Shown piece by piece: positions 27,441 through 35,629 of a stretch of DNA of 58,609 nt. A program made the position numbers and the translations under genes. This stretch comes from Bacillaceae bacterium Marseille-Q3522 (GTDB lineage: Bacteria > Bacillota > Bacilli > Bacillales > Cytobacillaceae), in NCBI GenBank assembly GCA_017898095.1, contig JAGKQJ010000006.1:1-58609 (forward strand), in the 5' to 3' direction. The first letter of the stretch is position 1. Each line of letters opens with the position of its first letter. The notes under the pieces are model-generated. The model made no database searches. It was not told the origin of the DNA and worked only from the letters and a program-made list of their open reading frames with translations.

Positions 27441-28184
27441 TTACATCACCATACCGCCATCGACATGAATGGTCTGGCCAGTAATATAACTGCTTTCATC
27501 ACCGGCTAAAAAGACAACGGCGTTAGCGACATCACTTGGATTGCCAAACCTGCCAAGCGGAATTTGTGTGAGCATTGTTTTTTGCAGTTCATCTGTTAAT
27601 TGATCGGTCATTTCCGTTGAAATAAAGCCCGGTGCAATTGCGTTGACTGTAATATTTCTTGCCGCAAGCTCTTTTGCAGTAGTCTTTGTCAACCCAATGA
27701 CACCGGCTTTCGCTGCAACATAATTAGCCTGCCCGGCATTTCCGCTCACTCCGACAATAGAAGAAATATTAATAATCCTCCCGCTGCGCTGCTTCATCAT
27801 TTGCCTCGTAACAGCCTTTGTGCAAAGAAATACCCCTTTTAAATTTGTATTTATCACTGCATCCCAATCTGCTTCTTTCATTCTCATTAGCAAATTATCA
27901 CGTGTAATCCCGGCATTATTCACGAGAATATCAATTTTACCAAATTGAGAAACCGTTTCTTTTACCATTACCGCGACGGATTCACTACTGGAGACGTCAC
28001 ATCTAACAGCAATTGCTTTTCTGCCTATTCCTTGTATCTCCTTAACTACTTCATTTGCTTTTTCTTCACTTCCGGCATAATTAACAGCAACATCTGCACC
28101 TTGTCTCGCTAATTCCAGTGCAATTTCCCGGCCAATTCCGCGTGAAGCACCAGTAACAAGCGCGATTTTATCGTTAAGCTTCAT
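27441..28184 (-). CDS. fabG: 3-oxoacyl-ACP reductase FabG
   Basis: FabG performs the NADPH-dependent reduction step of fatty-acid elongation. It is a 247-residue classical short-chain dehydrogenase: cofactor motif [26 protein letters not shown], catalytic Ser in INISSIVG and Tyr-x-x-x-Lys in ANYVAAKAG, and a C-terminal [17 protein letters not shown]. It overlaps the fabD end by 11 bases, indicating coupled translation within fapR-plsX-fabD-fabG-acpP. Confidence 0.97.
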   Translation of the reverse strand: MKLNDKIALVTGASRGIGREIALELARQGADVAVNYAGSEEKANEVVKEIQGIGRKAIAVRCDVSSSESVAVMVKETVSQFGKIDILVNNAGITRDNLLMRMKEADWDAVINTNLKGVFLCTKAVTRQMMKQRSGRIINISSIVGVSGNAGQANYVAAKAGVIGLTKTTAKELAARNITVNAIAPGFISTEMTDQLTDELQKTMLTQIPLGRFGNPSDVANAVVFLAGDESSYITGQTIHVDGGMVM

Positions 28185-29130
28185 CTTGCTTTTCCTCCTT
28201 TATTGCTTCAATAGCGGAATGACAGGTCTCTTCATCAAAAATGGCATATGTTGTTACGGAACGGTCGATTTTTTTCACCAGTCCGGATAAAACTTTTCCC
28301 GGTCCAATTTCAATAAAGGTGCTAACACCTAAAGCGATCATTCTGTGAATTGAATCCTCCCATAAAACAGGAGAATAAAGCTGCGTTACCAATTTATCCT
28401 TTATTTCCTTTGCATTTGTTATTTCTTTGCCGGTGACATTCGAAATGACAGGAATTTCGGCATTGCGAATTGATACTTCTTGCAAAACTTCAGCAAATTT
28501 AGCGGCTGCCGGTCTCATTAATTCCGAGTGAAACGGACCGCTGACTGATAAAGGCAAAACTCTCTTTGCTCCCGCTGCTTTTGCAGCGATAGAAGCACGT
28601 GCAATCCCGGATGTTGAACCTGAAATAACAATTTGTCCCGGACAATTTAAATTAGCGAGTTGTACCGTATACCCTTCTTTTACGATGTCATCTATCACAT
28701 TTGTAATTGTCTGGCGGTTCAGCCCGAGAACTGCACTCATCGTCCCCGCTCCATTTGGAACAGCTTCTTCCATTAATATACCTCGCTTTTTGACGACCGA
28801 TACCGCATCCGGAAAAGCAAAGGCATTTGCCGCGACTAGAGCGGTATACTCACCTAGGCTATGGCCAGCAACATAATCAGGAGTGATGGCAAAGCGCTTA
28901 AAGTAAGTTAAAATCGCGACGCTTGCCGTTAAAATAGCCGGCTGCGCATTTGCTGTTAAAGTAAGCTCATCCTTTGGTCCTTCAAAAATTAAGCCGGATA
29001 ACGATTCATGCAGCGTTTCGTCCGCTTTTGAAAATACCTCCATTACCTCTTTATGCTTTTTTGCAAGCGAATTACCCATACCGACAGTTTGTGATCCCTG
29101 TCCAGGAAAGATAAAAGCAATTTTTCCCAT
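28174..29130 (-). CDS. fabD: Malonyl-CoA:ACP transacylase FabD
   Basis: FabD loads malonyl groups onto ACP. The ATG at 29130 follows AAGGAGAG and gives 318 residues beginning [14 protein letters not shown]. The nucleophilic serine lies in [14 protein letters not shown]. The catalytic histidine is expected in [10 protein letters not shown], and the [15 protein letters not shown] and [11 protein letters not shown] blocks are intact. It sits between plsX and fabG in the FapR-controlled operon. Confidence 0.97.
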   Translation of the reverse strand: MGKIAFIFPGQGSQTVGMGNSLAKKHKEVMEVFSKADETLHESLSGLIFEGPKDELTLTANAQPAILTASVAILTYFKRFAITPDYVAGHSLGEYTALVAANAFAFPDAVSVVKKRGILMEEAVPNGAGTMSAVLGLNRQTITNVIDDIVKEGYTVQLANLNCPGQIVISGSTSGIARASIAAKAAGAKRVLPLSVSGPFHSELMRPAAAKFAEVLQEVSIRNAEIPVISNVTGKEITNAKEIKDKLVTQLYSPVLWEDSIHRMIALGVSTFIEIGPGKVLSGLVKKIDRSVTTYAIFDEETCHSAIEAIKEEKQDEA

Positions 29131-29260
29131 ACATTCTCTCCTTATTCGTTTTTCCTGCTTCATTCATATGATGCATCGATATTTTCCGCTAAATGTATCC
29201 ACTCTCTAAATTGATATTTTTCCCAAAAAAGTAACTTATCATCCGTGCAGGAGGGGAAAT

Positions 29261-30256
29261 CTAAGCATTGTGCTTTTCTTTTTCTACCGCTTTCTTAATT
29301 GTTTCCGTCACTTTATTTTCAATCATTTCTTTTGTTTGGCGCACAGCACTTAATAATGCTTTACGGTCTGAAGACCCGTGTGCTTTGATAACAGGGGCAC
29401 GTAAGCCAAAAAGTCCAGCACCGCCATATTCGGAATAATCCATTTTATCTTTCAAAGAAACCAGATCAGGCTTTAACACGGCTGCTGCAAGCTTACTTTT
29501 TAAACTTCCGGTAAGTGCCGCTTTTAACATTTTAAAAACGGACATGGCAGTCCCTTCGATTGTTTTTAGCACCATATTACCTGTAAAACCGTCAGTCACG
29601 ATCACATCGGCTGCTCCGTCGAGAAGATCTCTTGCTTCTACATTGCCAATAAAATGAATATCTGTTTCTTTTAAAAGAGTAAAGGTGCTTTTCGCTAGTT
29701 CATTGCCTTTTTTATCTTCTGTCCCGATATTCAAGAGGCCGACGCGGGGATTCGTAACTCCCCTCACCTTTTGCGAATAAATAGAGCCCATTATGGCATA
29801 TTGCCGCAATTGTTCCGGCCTTGCATCAACATTTGCGCCTACGTCAAGAAAGAGAAAGCCTTCTCCGCCAATAGTCGGTAATGTTGGAGCCAATGCCGGC
29901 CGTTCAATGCCTTCAATCCTGCCAATAACAAATAATCCTGCCGCCATTAATGCACCGGTATTCCCTGCAGAAATGCCCCCATCCGCCTTTCCATCTGCGA
30001 CAAGCTTTGCAGCAAGCACCATCGATGCCGTTTTCTTTCTGCGTACTGAACGAACCGGATCATCCGTTCCTAAGATAACTTCTTCTGTATGTAAAATATC
30101 TATTCTGGCTGAATTTCCAATATACCCATTAATTTTTGCTTTATCACCAACTAATGTTATTTGCAAATCCGGATATTTTTGGACAGCTTCAGCAGCTCCA
30201 AGTACTATTTCTTTCGGGGCATTATCTCCCCCCATTGCATCAATTGCTATTCTCAT
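29261..30256 (-). CDS. plsX: Phosphate acyltransferase PlsX
   Basis: PlsX converts acyl-ACP to acyl phosphate, the donor for PlsY in phospholipid synthesis. The protein begins [18 protein letters not shown] and carries [41 protein letters not shown] and [15 protein letters not shown]. The ATG at 30256 is eight bases after GAGG and gives 331 residues; an ATG two codons earlier overlaps the fapR stop. It is translationally linked to fapR. Confidence 0.97.
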   Translation of the reverse strand: MRIAIDAMGGDNAPKEIVLGAAEAVQKYPDLQITLVGDKAKINGYIGNSARIDILHTEEVILGTDDPVRSVRRKKTASMVLAAKLVADGKADGGISAGNTGALMAAGLFVIGRIEGIERPALAPTLPTIGGEGFLFLDVGANVDARPEQLRQYAIMGSIYSQKVRGVTNPRVGLLNIGTEDKKGNELAKSTFTLLKETDIHFIGNVEARDLLDGAADVIVTDGFTGNMVLKTIEGTAMSVFKMLKAALTGSLKSKLAAAVLKPDLVSLKDKMDYSEYGGAGLFGLRAPVIKAHGSSDRKALLSAVRQTKEMIENKVTETIKKAVEKEKHNA

Positions 30257-30258
30257 CG

Positions 30259-30837
30259 TCATATCCTCGATTCTGATTTTTTTGAACGTGCCATATCAAA
30301 TTGTCCGCTAAAAACCAATTCATTATGAACATAACTATTCACTTCAACTACTGTCCTGCCGCTGTCTTTATTAATTCGGACGACCTTCGCCTTTGCAATT
30401 ACCCGCTCGTTTACCTTCACAGAACGTTTAAATCGAATCGTTGCTTTTGCTGTTAAGGCCAATTCGTCATCGATAACAGCAACAGCCAGCGAGTTTGCCT
30501 GGGCAAATAAATGGTGTCCTCTTGCAATATTATTCCGTTTAAAAACATGCTCCTTTTTTACATCAAAAAGGGAAATTGCTGAATGATCCAATTCAATGTC
30601 AATAATTTCTCCAATCACTTCTTCGATTGGCAAAGAACGTACTTCATCAGCAAAACTTTTCTCCGCCACGTGTTTGATTCTTTCCCTTAATTCAGGAATA
30701 GAAAGCTCCAAGCGGTCAAGACGGATCGTTTGTACACTTACGGAGAGATTCTCTGCCAATTCTTCGTCTGTAATAAAGGGATTATCTTTTATCATTGCTT
30801 GTAAAATTAATTGCCGTTCTTTTTTATTTCTCCGCAT
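30259..30837 (-). CDS. fapR: Fatty-acid biosynthesis repressor FapR
   Basis: FapR represses fatty-acid and phospholipid synthesis genes until malonyl-CoA or malonyl-ACP binds it. The 192-residue protein has an N-terminal helix-turn-helix (about 20-60: [21 protein letters not shown]) and a linker. A hot-dog ligand domain follows, with [20 protein letters not shown]. It is first in fapR-plsX-fabD-fabG-acpP. A complete FapR operator lies 20 bp upstream of its start, so it should control its own operon, as in B. subtilis. Confidence 0.97.
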   Translation of the reverse strand: MRRNKKERQLILQAMIKDNPFITDEELAENLSVSVQTIRLDRLELSIPELRERIKHVAEKSFADEVRSLPIEEVIGEIIDIELDHSAISLFDVKKEHVFKRNNIARGHHLFAQANSLAVAVIDDELALTAKATIRFKRSVKVNERVIAKAKVVRINKDSGRTVVEVNSYVHNELVFSGQFDMARSKKSESRI

Positions 30838-30856
30838 TATTCTACACCATCCGAAG

Positions 30857-30876
30857 TATTAAGACTAGGTACTAAT
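30857..30876 (-). promoter_or_regulatory. FapR operator
   Basis: On the minus strand the site reads ATTAGTACCTAGTCTTAATA, which fits the FapR consensus I know (TTAGTACCTNNTCTTAAT). It lies immediately downstream of the -10 box and covers the predicted transcription start, so bound FapR would block initiation. Confidence 0.92.
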
Positions 30877-30879
30877 AGT

Positions 30880-30908
30880 AGTATATAGTTAAAAAAAGAA
30901 GATTGCAA
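30880..30908 (-). promoter_or_regulatory. Sigma-A promoter of the fapR operon
   Basis: TTGCAA (30903-30908) and TATACT (30880-30885) are separated by exactly 17 bp on the minus strand. The -35 box lies inside the stem of the recG terminator and the FapR operator begins just after the -10. Confidence 0.8.
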
Positions 30909-30924
30909 GATGAATTCTGCAATC
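30889..30924 (-). terminator. Terminator of recG overlapping the fapR promoter
   Basis: GATTGCA (30901-30907) pairs with TGCAATC (30918-30924); on the minus strand TTCTTTTTTT follows. It lies 66 bp after the recG stop and shares its bases with the -35 box and spacer of the fapR promoter. Confidence 0.7.
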
Positions 30925-30990
30925 TCCTTTCATACACCTGCCCGCATATCGGCTATTGGACAGCAAAATTAGTTGTATAAAAAAACGGCT

Positions 30991-33039
30991 TTAATCTAAT
31001 TTATTTCCTTGAAATACTCCTGCCTTTTTCAAAAACTCTCGTAAATTTTGATAGTTTTCCCCGCTCCAAAATGCGCGGGACTCGATAAGCAAAGCTGCGT
31101 CCCGTCTCGCTGTCTCCAAAGCACGATAATCATGAACCGGATCCGCAACTTTAAATTCAGGCAAGCCGCTTTGCTTTTTTCCAAAAAAGTCACCAGGGCC
31201 TCTTAATTTAAGATCACGCTCACTCAGTAAAAAACCGTTATTTGTTTCTGTCATTATTTTCATTCGTTCTTTACCGATTTCAGATTTTGGATCAGCTAGC
31301 AAAATACAATAAGATTGCGTATTTCCCCGTCCAACCCGTCCGCGCAGCTGGTGAAGCTGAGCCAGTCCGAAGCGCTCGGCATCATAGATAACCATCAGTG
31401 TTGCATTGGGGACATTTACACCAACCTCTACGACTGTTGTGGAAACAAGTATATGTATTTGATTGATACTAAACGCTTTCATTACCTTTTCTTTTTCTTC
31501 GGACGGCAAGCGTCCATGCATGAGACCGACTTTATATCGTCCGTGAAAAAAGTGAAGTAAAGTTTGATGGACATCAATCGCATTTTGAACATCTAATTTA
31601 TCTGATTCTTCAATAAGAGGGCAAATCACATAAGCCTGGTGTCCATTTTTTAATTCTTTTTCCATGAAATTCATGATTCTATCTAACATTTCAAATTTCG
31701 CCCAATACGTTTCGATCTGCTTCCTTCCTGCAGGCATTTCATCAATGACTGATACATCCATTTCACCAAAAACGGTAATGGCAAGTGTCCGCGGAATCGG
31801 CGTCGCTGTCATAAATAGGACGTCCGGGAAACTGCCTTTTTCCCGCAGAAAGCGGCGCTGTTCAACACCAAAACGATGCTGCTCATCTGTAATCACAAGC
31901 CCCAGCCGGAAAAAAGCTACTTCCTCCTGGATTAACGCATGTGTCCCAATTATGACATTAATTTTCCCTTCTTGCAGAGACTGCAGCAATTCCTGTCTTC
32001 TTTTTCCTTTTATCGAACTAGTCAGCAATGCACATGTTACACCATATGGCGCTAATAATTCTTGTAATACTTGCGCATGCTGCTCTGCTAATATTTCTGT
32101 CGGTACCATTAAGGCACCCTGGTAACCTGAACATACATTGCCATACAAAGCAATTGCCGCGACAACCGTTTTACCGGAGCCGACGTCTCCCTGAAGAAGG
32201 CGATTCATACTGAAAGGAGATTTCATATCAGCTGTTATTTCACCAACAACTCGTTGCTGGGCATTTGTTAATGGAAAAGGCAAGCCATCTATAAACTGTT
32301 GCAGTTTTTCTTCCTGAAATGTTTTTTTGCTGCCTTTTCCTTTCTCTCTTTCAATCTTTCGCATTGCCTGCATTTTTAATTGAAAAAAGAAAAACTCCTC
32401 AAAAATAAATCTTCGCCTTGCCTGTTTTAAGTCTTTTTCGTTTAATGGATAATGCAGTGCTCTGATGGCATCCTTCCGCTTTAATAGTCTATATTTTTTC
32501 AATAGGGCATCCGGGAGATTTTCTTCTATTAAATGACCGTATTGTTGGAAAGCCAGTTGCATAAACCTTCTTAATCCCTTAATCGTTATTTTTCCTTTTA
32601 CGGCGTAAACGGGTTCAAAGTTTTTTTCCTGGTGCTGTGATCTGAATTGAATTTCATTGACGGTTATTGTTTGCCGATATTGATCCCACTTTCCTGTCAC
32701 TGTAATTGTTTCGTTTAGATGCAGCTTCTTTTTCATATATGGCTGGTTAAATAGTATTGCTTGAATTAAATAACGGTCTACCAGCAAGCGAAACACGAGC
32801 CGAGATCGTTTTTTTCCATAATAGACGAGCGAAGGTTCACTATGAACTTTCCCCTCTACCGTTACTCTTTCTTCATGTTCCACTTTTGTTAAATCCCGGA
32901 GACGGTAGTCTTCGTAGCGGAACGGTACATACTCAAGTAAATCCCTGACAGTAAAGATTTTCATACCTGCCAATGCTTCAGCCGTCTCGGCACCAATCCC
33001 TTTAATTGCCTCAACAGATTGATTTAGCACATTTTTCAC
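30991..33039 (-). CDS. recG: ATP-dependent DNA helicase RecG
   Basis: RecG regresses stalled replication forks and processes recombination intermediates. The 682-residue protein has an N-terminal wedge/OB domain (about 1-150), a helicase domain with LLQGDVGSGKTVVAAIAL, VITDEQHRFGVEQR and MTATPIPRTLAI, and a second RecA lobe with VSTTVVEVGVNVPNAT and QLRGRVGRG. The C-terminal SERDLKLRGPGDFFGKKQSG is typical. Its start overlaps the sdaAA stop by four bases, which suggests co-expression with serine dehydratase. Confidence 0.98.
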   Translation of the reverse strand: MKNVLNQSVEAIKGIGAETAEALAGMKIFTVRDLLEYVPFRYEDYRLRDLTKVEHEERVTVEGKVHSEPSLVYYGKKRSRLVFRLLVDRYLIQAILFNQPYMKKKLHLNETITVTGKWDQYRQTITVNEIQFRSQHQEKNFEPVYAVKGKITIKGLRRFMQLAFQQYGHLIEENLPDALLKKYRLLKRKDAIRALHYPLNEKDLKQARRRFIFEEFFFFQLKMQAMRKIEREKGKGSKKTFQEEKLQQFIDGLPFPLTNAQQRVVGEITADMKSPFSMNRLLQGDVGSGKTVVAAIALYGNVCSGYQGALMVPTEILAEQHAQVLQELLAPYGVTCALLTSSIKGKRRQELLQSLQEGKINVIIGTHALIQEEVAFFRLGLVITDEQHRFGVEQRRFLREKGSFPDVLFMTATPIPRTLAITVFGEMDVSVIDEMPAGRKQIETYWAKFEMLDRIMNFMEKELKNGHQAYVICPLIEESDKLDVQNAIDVHQTLLHFFHGRYKVGLMHGRLPSEEKEKVMKAFSINQIHILVSTTVVEVGVNVPNATLMVIYDAERFGLAQLHQLRGRVGRGNTQSYCILLADPKSEIGKERMKIMTETNNGFLLSERDLKLRGPGDFFGKKQSGLPEFKVADPVHDYRALETARRDAALLIESRAFWSGENYQNLREFLKKAGVFQGNKLD

Positions 33040-33920
33040 GGTTTCACGCGGGATATACCAAATATCTTTGCTTCAAGTGCACGACCGGTTGGTGTAGCCG
33101 CCAACCCTCCTTTGCCTGTTTCCCGTAACGTCGTTGGCAATGTTTGCCCTATCCGGTACATTGCTTCAATTACTTCATCACAAGGGATTCTGCTTGTAAT
33201 TCCTGCTAATGCCATATCTGCAGCAATCATCGCATTTGCAGCCCCCATCGCATTGCGTTTTACACAGGGAACTTCCACTAAACCGGCGACAGGGTCGCAT
33301 ACTAAGCCAAGCATATTTTTCAAGGTGATAGCCATTGCATCTGCACTTTGCTGAGGTGTTCCGCCCGCCATTTCGACAATCGCTGCAGCAGCCATCCCGG
33401 ATGCTGATCCGACTTCTGCCTGGCAGCCGCCGGCAGCGCCGGAAATGGATGCATTATTAGCAACGACAAAGCCAAATGCTCCGGCAGTAAATAAATACTC
33501 AACCATTTGTTCGCGGGTAGGATAAAGCTTATTTTTCACTGCAAACAGTGTCCCTGGGACAACACCCGCTGATCCGGCAGTAGGAGTCGCACATATGGTC
33601 CCCATTGCCGCATTTACCTCGTTAGTTGCAACTGCTTTGCTTACTGCATCTAAAATAATTTCTCCCGAGAGGTATTGTCCTTTTTTTATATAATTTTGTA
33701 ATAGAACAGCATCTCCTCCCGTTAATCCCGAATGGGAATGTACTCCATTCAGCCCTCGTTCAACAGCCTGCTCCATCACGAGTAAGTTCTTCTCCATTTG
33801 TGTAAGCACCTGTTCTCTTGTCCATTCTTTTACTTCCATTTCCTGCTCGATCATAATTGCAGAGATCTTTTTGCTTTGTTGATTGGCAAGTGCCACTAAT
33901 TCAGCGACATTTCGAAACAT
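33036..33920 (-). CDS. sdaAA: L-serine dehydratase, alpha subunit
   Basis: With the beta subunit this iron-sulfur enzyme converts L-serine to pyruvate and ammonia. The cluster cysteines are expected in GTICATPTAGSAG and VCDPVAGLVEVPC. HSGLTGGDAVLLQNYI and the glycine-rich SISGAAGGCQAEVGSASGMA are diagnostic. The 294-residue protein is complete. It follows sdaAB by about 20 bp and overlaps recG. Confidence 0.97.
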   Translation of the reverse strand: MFRNVAELVALANQQSKKISAIMIEQEMEVKEWTREQVLTQMEKNLLVMEQAVERGLNGVHSHSGLTGGDAVLLQNYIKKGQYLSGEIILDAVSKAVATNEVNAAMGTICATPTAGSAGVVPGTLFAVKNKLYPTREQMVEYLFTAGAFGFVVANNASISGAAGGCQAEVGSASGMAAAAIVEMAGGTPQQSADAMAITLKNMLGLVCDPVAGLVEVPCVKRNAMGAANAMIAADMALAGITSRIPCDEVIEAMYRIGQTLPTTLRETGKGGLAATPTGRALEAKIFGISRVKP

Positions 33921-33940
33921 TTCTGCTTTACCCCTTTACG

Positions 33941-34603
33941 TCATTCGATAATTTTTGTAACTTTTATAATATGCGGAAGTCCTGTCAATTCCTCAATTAT
34001 AAAATCGTCTATATTTTGATCAACTTCAATCGTCATCAAGGCGATTTCTCCCTTTGCTTTACGGGATACTTCCATATGGCCGATATTTATCTCGTATTTT
34101 GCCAATATATTAGAGACGTTTGCAATCGTTCCATATCGATCGTTATGAACAACTAAAATAGCAGGGTGATTTCCTGATAATTTCAGTTCAAAGCCATTCA
34201 GTTCAGTTATCTCAATTTTCCCTCCGCCAATGGAAATCCCTACTAACTCTAAATCTCCTTTTTCATCACCAACCACTATTTTTGCAGTGTTAGGATGATT
34301 AGGGATCGCATCTTCCTCAAAAAATGTGACTTCCATTCCTGCCAGTCTTGCAATATCGATGGATTGAATAATCCTCTCGTCAAATGTGTCAAAATCAAGT
34401 AAGCCCCCGACAATCGCCACATCTGTTCCATGACCTTTATACGTTTCTGCGAAAGAGCCGTATAAATGTATGTTTGCCCATTTTGGCTGCCTGCCAAATA
34501 AACTTCTTGCCACTCTGCCAATACGGGCGGCACCTGCAGTATGTGAACTTGAAGGTCCGATCATAATCGGCCCGATAATATCAAAAACACTTTTATATTT
34601 CAT
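33941..34603 (-). CDS. sdaAB: L-serine dehydratase, beta subunit
   Basis: This is the partner of SdaAA. The ATG at 34603, the second of two adjacent ATGs, is best spaced from GGGGTGAG. It gives 220 residues starting MKYKSVFDIIGPIMIGPSSSHTAGA, trimmed only at its end here. The N-terminal catalytic half has SFAETYKGHGTDVAIVGGLL. The C-terminal half is an ACT domain (ILVVHNDRYGTIANVSNIL). It opens sdaAB-sdaAA-recG; no promoter is obvious. Confidence 0.96.
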   Translation of the reverse strand: MKYKSVFDIIGPIMIGPSSSHTAGAARIGRVARSLFGRQPKWANIHLYGSFAETYKGHGTDVAIVGGLLDFDTFDERIIQSIDIARLAGMEVTFFEEDAIPNHPNTAKIVVGDEKGDLELVGISIGGGKIEITELNGFELKLSGNHPAILVVHNDRYGTIANVSNILAKYEINIGHMEVSRKAKGEIALMTIEVDQNIDDFIIEELTGLPHIIKVTKIIE

Positions 34604-34882
34604 CATGCTCACCCCATGTACATTGAAAGTTTTTCCTATGTAAGCACTTCATTATATGATTCTTTGCATAAATTGGCACTTACTACTGCCTAAACAGCCA
34701 TTAACTTGTTCATTGCCTTATACAAATGGATTATACACACTACCTAATAAAAACTCAATCATTGAAATTATACGAAACGGAATATATATCCTTTAGCTGA
34801 AAGAATAGAAGAAAGTGTAAATAGAATAAAAAATAGTGGAAGGTAGTTATGACGGAGAATGAGAATGTACAGATTTAATATT
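34604..34882. other. Intergenic AT-rich stretch upstream of sdaAB
   Basis: No gene is visible. The sequence is AT-rich and may contain the sdaAB promoter, but no box pair is convincing. It ends where the palindromic repeat block starts. Confidence 0.4.
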
Positions 34883-35629
34883 GTCCAGCTCCGGGCGCTA
34901 AACCGTACGGCTGTTTCACCATTTGGATCGAAGGCAAACTGCGCCTTCGGTCCAAATGCCTCCAACATCCTATCGGTTTGACCAAGCGCCCTCTGCTTTT
35001 CTTTTTGTCCAGCTCCGGCGGTTAGCCGCTCGAGGTCTTAAGCCAAGCAGGTAAAAAGTCAAAAAGCGGACTTTTTTCCTGCTCGTCTTAAGCTTGTCGC
35101 CGCTGGGCAAACCGCCTCCGCTTTTCTTTTTGTCCAGCTCCGGCGGTTAGCCGCTCGAGGTCTTAAGCCAAGCAGGTAAAAAGTCAAAAAGCGGACTTTT
35201 TTCCTGCTCGTCTTAAGCTTGTCGCCGCTGGGCAAACCGCCTCCGCTTTTCTTTTTGTCCAGCTCCGGCGGTTAGCCGCTCGAGGTCTTAAGCCAAGCAG
35301 GTAAAAAGTCAAAAAGCGGACTTTTTTCCTGCTCGTCTTAAGCTTGTCGCCGCTGGGCAAACCGCCTCCGCTTTTCTTTTTGTCCAGCTCCGGCGGTTAG
35401 CCGCTCGAGGTCTTAAGCCAAGCAGGTAAAAAGTCAAAAAGCGGACTTTTTTCCTGCTCGTCTTAAGCTTGTCGCCGCTGGGCAAACCGCCTCCGCTTTT
35501 CTTTTTGTCCAGCTCCGGCGGTTAGCCGCTCGAGGTCTTAAGCCAAGCAGGTAAAAAGTCAAAAAGCGGACTTTTTTCCTGCTCGTCTTAAGCTTGTCGC
35601 CGCTGGGCAAACCGCCTCCGCTTTTCTTA
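34883..35629. repeat. Six-unit palindromic repeat block: one type C and five tandem type D
   Basis: Unit 34883-35006 (124 bp) is type C, like 14832-14955. Five units follow with an exact 125-bp period starting at 35007, 35132, 35257, 35382 and 35507, apparently identical over their length. Type D has outer arms GGCGGTT/AACCGCC, inner arms AGCAGGTAAAAAGTC/GACTTTTTTCCTGCT (one mismatch) and two CTTAAG boxes. The last unit ends in CTTTTCTTA, and that TTA is the fakA stop codon on the minus strand. The block separates fakA from sdaAB. There are no variable spacers, so it is not a CRISPR array. Confidence 0.95.

Noticed and set aside
35007-35629. CRISPR array
   Set aside because: The repeats are 125 bp, directly adjoining and without variable spacers; no cas genes.
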